From the NCBI GenBank assembly GCA_023426225.1, contig JAFABD010000073.1, positions 1 to 12,155 on the forward strand: 12,155 nt of DNA. Direction: 5' to 3'. Both the position numbers and the translations under genes were made by a program. Below the pieces are notes generated by a model that saw nothing but the letters and a program-made list of their open reading frames with translations, made no database searches and was not told the DNA's origin. This DNA is from Pseudomonadota bacterium. GTDB lineage: Bacteria > Pseudomonadota > Alphaproteobacteria > Sphingomonadales > Sphingomonadaceae. Positions 1 to 4,809 of this stretch are shown piece by piece. Numbering within the stretch: the stretch's first letter is position 1; each line of letters begins with the position of its first letter.

Positions 1-444
1 CGGCAGCACGATCGCGGTCGACGACAGCGCGAGCGCCAGCCCGAGCCCGATCGCCCCGCCGGTGCTGAGCCCGGTGAGATAGAGCAGCGCCGCGAGCACG
101 AAGCCGGACAACAGCAGTTCGGCCGCGCCGACGCCGAACACCAGCGTGCGCATCGACCAGAGCCGCCGGAACGACAGTTCGAGCCCGATCGAGAAGAGCA
201 GCAGGATGATGCCGAATTCGGCAAAGGGCTCGATCGCGTGCGCGTCGGAGATGGTGAAATAATAGAGCCAGGGATAGCTGCTGACGAGCGTGCCGAGCCC
301 GGCCGGGCCGACGAGCGCGCCGACGAGGATGAACCCGATCACCGGGCTGATGCGGAAACGCGCGAAGGCGGGGATGACCAGTCCCGCCGCGCCGAGGATG
401 ACCAGCGCGTCGCTGAAGCCACTATTCTGAAGATTGAGCGCCAT
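1..444 (-). CDS. CPA2-family cation:proton antiporter (KefB/Kef-type), N-terminal 148 residues, cut by window edge
   Basis: Integral inner-membrane protein that probably exchanges K+ or Na+ for protons. Reading leftward from the ATG at 444-442, the frame stays open for exactly 148 codons to the edge. It shows a very hydrophobic protein: helices around residues 11-28, 34-50, 75-90, 98-124 and 128 onward. Residues 74-90 (FAEFGIILLLFSIGLEL) match the family block FAExGxxxLLFxIGLEL of the monovalent cation:proton antiporter-2 family (Kef, YbaL, RosB). The C-terminal half of the transport domain and any TrkA-N (NAD-binding) domain lie outside the window, so the substrate and the exact subfamily cannot be told. 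No Shine-Dalgarno sequence precedes the ATG. A weak promoter-like pair lies close enough that the transcript could be leaderless. It follows icd in the same direction but behind a terminator, so it is probably a separate unit. Confidence 0.85.
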   Translation of the reverse strand, partial: MALNLQNSGFSDALVILGAAGLVIPAFARFRISPVIGFILVGALVGPAGLGTLVSSYPWLYYFTISDAHAIEPFAEFGIILLLFSIGLELSFRRLWSMRTLVFGVGAAELLLSGFVLAALLYLTGLSTGGAIGLGLALALSSTAIVLP

Positions 445-450
445 ATCCGT

Positions 451-480
451 TTCTTAGACGGCGGATGGCGGCGCTGTCAT
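451..480 (-). promoter_or_regulatory. possible promoter of the antiporter gene, perhaps leaderless
   Basis: On the minus strand ATGACA (480-475) is followed, after 18 bp, by TAAGAA (456-451). The pair resembles a housekeeping -35/-10, with 5 of 6 matches at -35. The -10 ends only 6 bp before the ATG at 444, so transcription would begin at or next to the start codon. That would fit the missing Shine-Dalgarno sequence. Weak support. Confidence 0.2.
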
Positions 481-534
481 GCCTTAAGCCGCCGGGCCGG
501 CCGGGCGCCGCCGCGCGGCGGGGCGGACAAGCAA

Positions 535-566
535 AGGGCCACCCCGGCGGGTGCCGGGATGGCCCT
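535..566 (-). terminator. rho-independent terminator of icd
   Basis: This is a 14-bp stem (535-548 with 553-566) closed by a 4-nt loop. It lies 51 bp beyond the icd stop codon and is followed on the minus strand by TTTGCTTG. The only irregular pair (542/559) is a U-G wobble in minus-strand RNA but an A-C mismatch in plus-strand RNA. The hairpin therefore works best for leftward transcription, as expected for icd. The U-tract is short, as is common in GC-rich genomes. Confidence 0.7.
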
Positions 567-616
567 GAAAAGCTGCGTGGCCGCGACGGCTCAGCGCCGC
601 GGCGCGGGGCGGGGCG

Positions 617-1837
617 TCAGGCCCACTTGCCCATCGCTTCCTCGAGGTTGACGCGAATCGCCTCGAAGAACTGCTCGGTGGTCATCCAGGGCTGTTCCGG
701 CCCGATCAGGATGGCGAGGTCCTTCGTCATCTTGCCGCTCTCGACGGTCTGGATGCAGACCTTTTCCAGCGTCTCGGCAAAGCGCGTCACCTCGGGGGTG
801 TTGTCGAACTTGCCGCGATACTTGAGGCCGCCGGTCCACGCGAAGATCGACGCGATCGGGTTGGTCGAGGTGGCCTTGCCCTGCTGGTGCTGGCGATAGT
901 GGCGGGTGACGGTGCCGTGCGCCGCTTCGGCCTCGATCGTCTTGCCGTCGGGGGTCATCAGCACCGAGGTCATCAGGCCGAGCGAGCCGAAGCCCTGCGC
1001 CACCTGGTCCGACTGGACGTCGCCGTCATAGTTCTTGCACGCCCAGACGAACTCGCCGTGCCACTTGAGCGCCGAGGCGACCATGTCGTCGATCAGGCGG
1101 TGCTGATACTCGATACCCGCATCCTTGAAGGTCGACGCGAACTCGGTCTCGTAGATCTCCTGGAAGATGTCCTTGAAGCGGCCGTCATAGGCCTTGAGGA
1201 TCGTGTTCTTGGTCGACAGGTACAGCGGCCAGCCGCGGCCGAGCGCATAGTTCATCGACGCGCGCGCGAAATCGCGGATCGATTCGTCGAGATTGTACAT
1301 GCCCATCGCGACGCCGGCGGCGGGGAAGTTGAACACCTCCTCCTCGATCGTCTCGCCGTTCTCGCCTTCCCACTTCATCGTCAGCTTGCCCTTGCCGGGC
1401 ACCTTGAAGTCGGTGGCCTTGTACTGGTCGCCGAACGCGTGACGGCCGACGACGATCGGCTTGGTCCAGCCGGGGATCAGGCGCGGCACGTTCGAGATCA
1501 CGATCGGCTCGCGGAAGATCACGCCGCCCAGAATGTTGCGGATCGTGCCGTTGGGCGACTTCCACATCTTCTTGAGGTCGAATTCCTCGACGCGCGCCTC
1601 GTCCGGCGTGATCGTCGCGCACTTCACGCCGACGCCATATTCCTTGATCGCGTTGGCCGAATCGATCGTGATCTGATCGTTGGTCTCGTCGCGCTTCTGG
1701 ATCGACAGGTCGTAATATTTGAGATTGACGTCGAGATAGGGGAGGATCAGGCGCTCGCGGATCCATTCCCAGATGATCCGCGTCATTTCGTCGCCGTCGA
1801 GCTCCACGACCGGCGTTGCAACCTTGATCTTCGCCAT
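617..1837 (-). CDS. icd: NADP-dependent isocitrate dehydrogenase, eukaryotic-type (type II)
   Basis: Cytosolic TCA-cycle enzyme that converts isocitrate to 2-oxoglutarate and CO2 and makes NADPH. The 406-residue protein closely resembles the homodimeric IDH family of human IDH1/IDH2 and many alphaproteobacteria, not the E. coli type. Seen directly: KCATITPDE (72-80), the substrate loop SPNGTIRN (94-101), GRHA (131-134), the metal-site stretch LIDDMVA and the NADP-binding block EAEAAHGTVTRHYR followed by STNPIASIFAW. The ATG at 1837 was chosen because AGGAAAG lies just upstream and the product then begins MAKIKV, as in homologues. The frame stays open upstream to another ATG at 1936, but that would add 33 residues of arginine- and alanine-rich sequence unlike the family. 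It is monocistronic, with its own terminator at 535-566 and a likely promoter at 1872-1900. Confidence 0.97.
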   Translation of the reverse strand: MAKIKVATPVVELDGDEMTRIIWEWIRERLILPYLDVNLKYYDLSIQKRDETNDQITIDSANAIKEYGVGVKCATITPDEARVEEFDLKKMWKSPNGTIRNILGGVIFREPIVISNVPRLIPGWTKPIVVGRHAFGDQYKATDFKVPGKGKLTMKWEGENGETIEEEVFNFPAAGVAMGMYNLDESIRDFARASMNYALGRGWPLYLSTKNTILKAYDGRFKDIFQEIYETEFASTFKDAGIEYQHRLIDDMVASALKWHGEFVWACKNYDGDVQSDQVAQGFGSLGLMTSVLMTPDGKTIEAEAAHGTVTRHYRQHQQGKATSTNPIASIFAWTGGLKYRGKFDNTPEVTRFAETLEKVCIQTVESGKMTKDLAILIGPEQPWMTTEQFFEAIRVNLEEAMGKWA

Positions 1838-1871
1838 AAGCTTCTTTCCTGTGAGGGAGTGGATTGCCGCC

Positions 1872-1900
1872 CGTCTAGGAGCAAGCCCGGCCGGGATCAA
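1872..1900 (-). promoter_or_regulatory. probable icd promoter
   Basis: On the minus strand TTGATC (1900-1895) and TAGACG (1877-1872) are separated by 17 bp. A start near 1865 would give a leader of about 28 nt carrying the AGGAAAG ribosome binding site. The -10 is a poor match to the consensus. It was chosen because no better pair lies between 1838 and 1972. No convincing terminator for the methyltransferase gene upstream could be found in the same gap. Confidence 0.35.
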
Positions 1901-1972
1901 CCTCCGGGCCGATGCGGGCGCACGCGCGCGCCGCACGGGCGGGGCGCCGGGCGGGTGCCGCCGCCGGCCGGC

Positions 1973-2587
1973 TCAGTCCTTCCACGCCCAGTAGAGCTGC
2001 GCCGGGGGGATGTTCCACCATTCCATCGCATGATCGATCCGGTGCCAGTGCGGCGTCAGCCGGCGCTTCACCGTCGGCGAATATTGATAGACGAGGAAGG
2101 CGCCGCCGGGGCGCAGCACGCGGTGCGTCGCCGCGGCGATCGCCTCACCCACACCGGGCGGCAGCGTCGAGAAGGGCAGACCCGAGGCGATATGGTCGGC
2201 ATGGTCGAAGCCATGGTCGCGGACGATGCGCTCGACATCGGCGGCCGAGCCCTGGACCGGGATCAGCCGCGGATCGGCGATCGTCTGCTTGAGATAGCGG
2301 ATGAAGTCGGGATTGGTGTCGATCGCGATCAGCCGCGCATCGGGCGCAAGGCGACGCAGGATCGGCACGGTGAAGGTGCCCACGCCCGGGCCATATTCGA
2401 CGAACAGCCGGCAACCGGCCCAGTCGACCGGGCCGAGCATCCGCCGAATCAGGCGGTCGGACGAGGGCGCGATCGCCCCCACCATCACCGGCTCCTTCAG
2501 AAATCCCTTGAGGAACATCCGCCAGGGCGACGGAAGTCCGGCAGCGCGGCGGCGTGCACGGCGTTCGGCAGCGGTCGATACGGACAT
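1973..2587 (-). CDS. PmtA-like class I SAM-dependent methyltransferase, probable phospholipid N-methyltransferase
   Basis: Probably transfers methyl groups from S-adenosylmethionine to phosphatidylethanolamine, giving monomethyl, dimethyl or phosphatidylcholine lipids at the inner membrane. The 204-residue protein has a basic N-terminus (RRARRR, 9-14) and then a helix ending in VGAIAPSS (36-43), both typical of PmtA of Agrobacterium and Rhodobacter. The SAM motif I FVEYGPGVGTF is at 62-72, the acidic ribose-binding site AIDTN at 88-92, SGLPFSTLP at 135-143 and VYQYSP at 166-171; it ends with a NIPPAQLYW segment. SGLP, the QxxY-type motif and NIPPA are shared with PmtA, whereas rRNA dimethylases carry NxPY here. 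The ATG at 2587 has AAGGA 5 bp upstream; an upstream in-frame ATG at 2644 lacks such a site. It is divergent from psd, whose product would be its substrate. The substrate is inferred from motifs and context. Confidence 0.75.
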   Translation of the reverse strand: MSVSTAAERRARRRAAGLPSPWRMFLKGFLKEPVMVGAIAPSSDRLIRRMLGPVDWAGCRLFVEYGPGVGTFTVPILRRLAPDARLIAIDTNPDFIRYLKQTIADPRLIPVQGSAADVERIVRDHGFDHADHIASGLPFSTLPPGVGEAIAAATHRVLRPGGAFLVYQYSPTVKRRLTPHWHRIDHAMEWWNIPPAQLYWAWKD

Positions 2588-2860
2588 GCAATTCCTTGAT
2601 CTGCAATGGACGGACCCGATGGGTGCGCAATTCCGAACGAACATTCAAGCGTCGTGGTTGCGCCGCGGTTGCGCCGTGGTCGGCCGCGGGCGGCGCCGGA
2701 CGGCCCGCGCGGGGAACCGCTATTGTCGCGCGACCATCGCGGCGGCGCGGGCGCGCGAACCAATTCTTGCGACGGACACGATTCGTGTCGTCTCGTGTCG
2801 CCGCCGCCAGTTGCGCGGCGGGCTCTAGGCATTGTCCGTCGGCGCGGCTAAACCCGGGGC
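2588..2860. promoter_or_regulatory. divergent control region between the methyltransferase and psd
   Basis: This 273-bp gap between head-to-head genes must hold both promoters, yet no convincing -35/-10 pair is visible for either. It contains a perfect 15-bp inverted repeat, GACACGATTCGTGTC (2775-2789), with the half-site TCGTGTC repeated at 2793-2799, one helical turn further on. The palindrome lies 72 bp before the psd ATG and could be an operator. A tandem 11-bp repeat is at 2656-2677. No open reading frame or RNA gene is supported here. Confidence 0.4.
2656..2677. repeat. tandem 11-bp repeat, two copies
   Basis: GGTTGCGCCGC (2656-2666) is followed directly by GGTTGCGCCGT (2667-2677), differing only in the last base. 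It lies in the divergent control region, nearer the methyltransferase gene. The 11-bp period is close to one helical turn, but no function is known. Confidence 0.5.
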
Positions 2861-3589
2861 ATGGGTTCGCTCGATAAGCCGCCGGTCGGCACCAACACCG
2901 TCAAGTGGCGCTTTCCGGATGTTCATCCGGAAGGGCGCAAATATGCGCTGATCGCCGCCGCGATCACGCTGCTTTCCTTTTTCGTCTGGAAGTTCCTCAC
3001 CTGGCCCTTCGTTTTTCTGACGATGGGCGTCGCGGCGTTTTTCCGCGATCCGGTGCGCGTGACGCCGCAGGAGGACGGCATCCTCGTCTCGCCCGCCGAC
3101 GGGCTGGTGACGATGATCGAGCGCGTGCCGGTGCCGCCCGAACTGCGCGGCCCCAACGCGCTGGGCGACAACCCGCTGGTGCGCATCTCGGTGTTCATGA
3201 GCGTGTTCGACGTCCACATCAACCGCACGCCGATCACCGGCACGGTGCGGCAGGTCATCTATATCGCGGGCAAGTTCCTCAACGCCGATTTCGACAAGGC
3301 GAGCGAGGAAAATGAGCGCCAGCACATCCTGGTCGAGGACCGGATGGGGCTGCGCATCGGCTTTACCCAGATCGCCGGGCTGGTCGCGCGCCGCATCGTG
3401 GCGTTCGTCAAGCCGGGCGACATGGTGCTGGCGGGGCAGCGGATCGGCCTGATCCGCTTCGGCAGCCGCGTCGACATCTTCCTGCCGCCCGAATATGCGC
3501 CGACCGTGGCGCTGGGCCAGCGCGCGATCGCGGGCGAGACGGTGCTGGCGCGTCGCGGCGCGGTGGCGGCGAGCGGCATCGCCCAATGA
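2861..3589 (+). CDS. psd: phosphatidylserine decarboxylase proenzyme (short form)
   Basis: Converts phosphatidylserine to phosphatidylethanolamine at the inner membrane using a pyruvoyl group made by self-cleavage. The 242-residue protein has hydrophobic helices at about 28-46 and 47-60, then FFRDP (60-64), SPADG (77-81), whose Asp is the likely catalytic acid, and FMSVFDVHINRTP (112-124) with the conserved His. The FGS at 200-202 is the cleavage site, where Ser202 becomes the pyruvoyl group; here it reads FGSRVD, not the LGST of the long E. coli form. Length and motif place it in the short Psd group common in alphaproteobacteria and Bacteroidetes. The ATG at 2861 has only a weak GGGG upstream at a very short distance. 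Its stop overlaps the start of pssA (ATGA), so the two genes are coupled. The product order is reversed relative to the pathway, since pssA makes the substrate. Confidence 0.95.
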   Translation: MGSLDKPPVGTNTVKWRFPDVHPEGRKYALIAAAITLLSFFVWKFLTWPFVFLTMGVAAFFRDPVRVTPQEDGILVSPADGLVTMIERVPVPPELRGPNALGDNPLVRISVFMSVFDVHINRTPITGTVRQVIYIAGKFLNADFDKASEENERQHILVEDRMGLRIGFTQIAGLVARRIVAFVKPGDMVLAGQRIGLIRFGSRVDIFLPPEYAPTVALGQRAIAGETVLARRGAVAASGIAQ

Positions 3590-4374
3590 GGCCGCCGCTT
3601 CGCGAGCGCGGCGTGCCGCTGCGCACGTTGCTGCCCAACACCGTCACCGCGCTCGCGCTGTGTTCGGGGCTGACCGCGATCCGTTTCGGGATGCTCGGCA
3701 ACTGGGAGGCGGCGGTGCTGATGGTGCTCGCCGCCGCGGTCCTCGACGGCATCGACGGCCGCATCGCGCGGCTGGTGCATGGCGAGAGCCGCTTCGGCGC
3801 TGAGCTCGACAGCCTGTCCGACGCGATCTCGTTCGGCGTCGCGCCGGCGATGATCCTTTATCTGTGGGCGCTCCAGCCGCTCGGCCGTTTCGGCTGGCTC
3901 GTCGCGCTGCTGCTCGCGCTGTTCTGCGCGCTGCGGCTCGCGCGGTTCAACGCCAATATCGACCGCGCCGAACAGCCGCACAAATCGGCGGGCTTCCTCA
4001 CCGGCGTGCCCGCGCCCGCCGGGGCGGTGCTCGCGCTGGCGCCGCTGTTCCTGTGGCTGTGGACCGGGCACGAGGTGCTGCGCACGCCGATCGCGATCGC
4101 GCTGTGGACGGCCTTTGTCGCGGTGCTGATGATTTCGAGCGTCGCGACCTTTGCGCCCAGCATCCGCCTGCGCCACGAAGTGCGCTTCCAGGCGGTGGCG
4201 GTGCTGATGGGACTCGTCGCCGCGCTCGTCTCGGCGCCGTGGCCGACGCTGGCGGTGCTCGCCGGCCTCTACCTCGTCTCGATCCCGTTCAGCATCCGCC
4301 GCTATCGGCGGGTCAGGCAGCTGCGCGCCGCGGGCCCGGCGCCGTCGGACGCACCCGCGCCGCCCGCACCGTAA
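3586..4374 (+). CDS. pssA: CDP-diacylglycerol--serine O-phosphatidyltransferase (membrane type)
   Basis: Joins serine to CDP-diacylglycerol to make phosphatidylserine, the substrate of Psd. The 262-residue polytopic protein carries the CDP-alcohol phosphotransferase signature DGRIAR...G...D...D: Asp57-Gly58, Ala61-Arg62, Gly71, Asp75 and Asp79. The two last aspartates hold the metal ion. PNTVTALALCSGL (17-29) is the usual entry segment of the type II PssA found in Bacillus and alphaproteobacteria. Hydrophobic helices follow at roughly 84-110, 133-155, 160-190 and 198-228. The C-terminus is a Pro/Ala-rich tail after residue 240. The ATG overlaps the psd stop by 4 bp. The last 62 bp (4313-4374) are shared with the 3' end of a gene on the other strand, an unusual convergent overlap, and no terminator is visible. 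CdsA in the same window supplies its CDP-diacylglycerol. Confidence 0.95.
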   Translation: MRPPLRERGVPLRTLLPNTVTALALCSGLTAIRFGMLGNWEAAVLMVLAAAVLDGIDGRIARLVHGESRFGAELDSLSDAISFGVAPAMILYLWALQPLGRFGWLVALLLALFCALRLARFNANIDRAEQPHKSAGFLTGVPAPAGAVLALAPLFLWLWTGHEVLRTPIAIALWTAFVAVLMISSVATFAPSIRLRHEVRFQAVAVLMGLVAALVSAPWPTLAVLAGLYLVSIPFSIRRYRRVRQLRAAGPAPSDAPAPPAP

Positions 4375-4528
4375 GGCGCGGCGCGCGCGGCGGCAGCGCC
4401 GGCAGCGTCGACATCGGGCGGAACAGCTCGGCGAAGCGATGGCGCTGGGCGGCGATGCTTGAAACCAGCGTCCACGCGGCCGCCGCAAACGCGGCGCCGA
4501 ACAGCAGTGCAATGGCGAGACCAGTCAT
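4313..4528 (-). CDS. uncharacterised small single-pass membrane protein, probably stress-induced
   Basis: Not a recognised family. The 71-residue product has one transmembrane helix (about 3-26, rich in Ala, Leu and Val). It is followed by QRHRFAELFRP (28-38), then a Pro/Arg-rich tail with no acidic residue after Glu34 and at least nine arginines from residue 37 on. The positive tail suggests a cytoplasmic C-terminus. Support for a real gene is the AAGGAGG sequence 8 bp before the ATG, the strongest ribosome binding site in the window, and two promoter signals upstream: a LexA-box promoter at 4640-4668 and an EcfG site at 4594-4619. In-frame ATGs further up (4642, 4582) lack a binding site, and the first lies within the promoter. 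Its last 20 codons overlap pssA on the other strand. By analogy with SOS-induced small membrane proteins such as SidA of Caulobacter it might act on division or on the membrane, but nothing in the sequence shows this. Confidence 0.65.
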   Translation of the reverse strand: MTGLAIALLFGAAFAAAAWTLVSSIAAQRHRFAELFRPMSTLPALPPRAPRLTVRAARVRPTAPGPRRAAA

Positions 4529-4593
4529 TCCAGCGCCTCCTTCACGACCCGTGCGGTCGCCCCGTCGTCGGGCGTCCTGCATCGGGCGGTTCC

Positions 4594-4619
4594 AACGGTG
4601 CGCGGTCGCCTTCTGTTCC
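4594..4619 (-). promoter_or_regulatory. predicted sigma-EcfG (general stress response) promoter of the small membrane protein gene
   Basis: On the minus strand GGAAC (4619-4615) and CGTT (4597-4594) are exactly 17 bp apart. This matches the alphaproteobacterial EcfG consensus GGAAC-N16/17-CGTT. Transcription would begin near 4587, giving a leader of about 60 nt that ends in the AAGGAGG site and ATG at 4528. Orientation and distance both fit that gene. Confidence 0.5.
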
Positions 4620-4666
4620 GTCGTCCGCGCTATGGACCCCATATGTTCCAACAATGTTCCGTCGTC
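4614..4666. repeat. 12-bp direct repeat in the stress promoter region
   Basis: TGTTCCGTCGTC occurs at 4614-4625 and again at 4655-4666, 41 bp apart; a shorter copy, TGTTCC, is at 4644-4649. On the minus strand each long copy reads GACGACGGAACA. One copy supplies the -35 of the EcfG match, while the other spans part of the TTGACG -35 and half of the LexA box. Confidence 0.6.
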
Positions 4667-4668
4667 AA
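4640..4668 (-). promoter_or_regulatory. predicted LexA-controlled promoter (SOS box) of the small membrane protein gene
   Basis: On the minus strand TTGACG (4668-4663) and CATATG (4645-4640) are 17 bp apart. Between them lies GTTC-N7-GTTC (4645-4659 read on the plus strand: GTTCCAACAATGTTC), the direct-repeat LexA box known from Rhodobacter, Caulobacter and rhizobia. The box fills the spacer and touches the -10, which is the classic position for repression. The -10 itself is a weak match, so the case rests on the -35, the box and their spacing. Confidence 0.5.
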
Positions 4669-4683
4669 GCCCCGCGTTCCGGC

Positions 4684-4712
4684 TTGCCACGGCCGGCATT
4701 GTGGAGTAAGCG
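4684..4712 (+). promoter_or_regulatory. possible rpsB promoter
   Basis: TTGCCA (4684-4689) and TAAGCG (4707-4712) are 17 bp apart on the plus strand. A start near 4719 would give a leader of about 90 nt that includes the whole structured element at 4731-4781. The -10 is weak; no better pair was seen between 4670 and 4740. Confidence 0.3.
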
Positions 4713-4730
4713 CGCGGCCTCAACCCGCAT

Positions 4731-4781
4731 GGGAGGCATCATAGCCCGGTGTCCGGAACGGTTTCCGGATGTCCGCCTCCC
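4731..4781 (+). promoter_or_regulatory. structured rpsB mRNA leader, candidate S2 autoregulatory element
   Basis: Two nested perfect stems precede rpsB. The outer stem GGGAGGC (4731-4737) pairs with GCCTCCC (4775-4781); inside it TCCGGAA (4752-4758) pairs with TTCCGGA (4763-4769) around the loop CGGT. The element ends 14 bp before the AAGGAGA ribosome binding site. In E. coli the rpsB leader is the target of repression by free S2, so a similar role here is a reasonable inference. This fold was not matched to a known family. Confidence 0.5.
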
Positions 4782-4809
4782 AGAGGTTCAACCGGAAGGA
4801 GATATCCCT

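Noticed and set aside
508..521. CCGCCGCGCGGCGG palindrome downstream of icd
   Set aside because: A GC-only palindrome with no T-run, next to a much better terminator at 535-566; most likely compositional.
1838..1936. 33-residue N-terminal extension of icd from an ATG at 1936
   Set aside because: The extension runs through the likely promoter, has no conserved counterpart and the ATG at 1837 has a good ribosome binding site.
887..2599. 570-codon open frame on the plus strand opposite icd and the methyltransferase
   Set aside because: It is an Arg/Ala/His/Asp-rich shadow of genes on the other strand caused by high GC; it spans the icd promoter gap and has no recognisable domain.
2713..2740. 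GGAAC at 2713-2717 as a possible EcfG promoter for psd
   Set aside because: No CGTT or similar -10 element is present 16 or 17 bp downstream.
3259..4512. 417-codon minus-strand frame across psd and pssA
   Set aside because: The composition is extremely Arg/Gln/Glu/Ala-rich and low-complexity. It is antisense to two clear membrane enzymes and has no binding site or motifs.
4529..4642. 109-residue version of the small membrane protein starting at the ATG at 4642
   Set aside because: That ATG lies within the predicted -10 element, has no Shine-Dalgarno sequence, and would place a long polar segment before the membrane helix.
4459..4809. Extended rpsB frame starting at 4459
   Set aside because: It crosses the divergent promoters and the leader hairpins; S2 homology and the AAGGAGA site fix the start at 4810.
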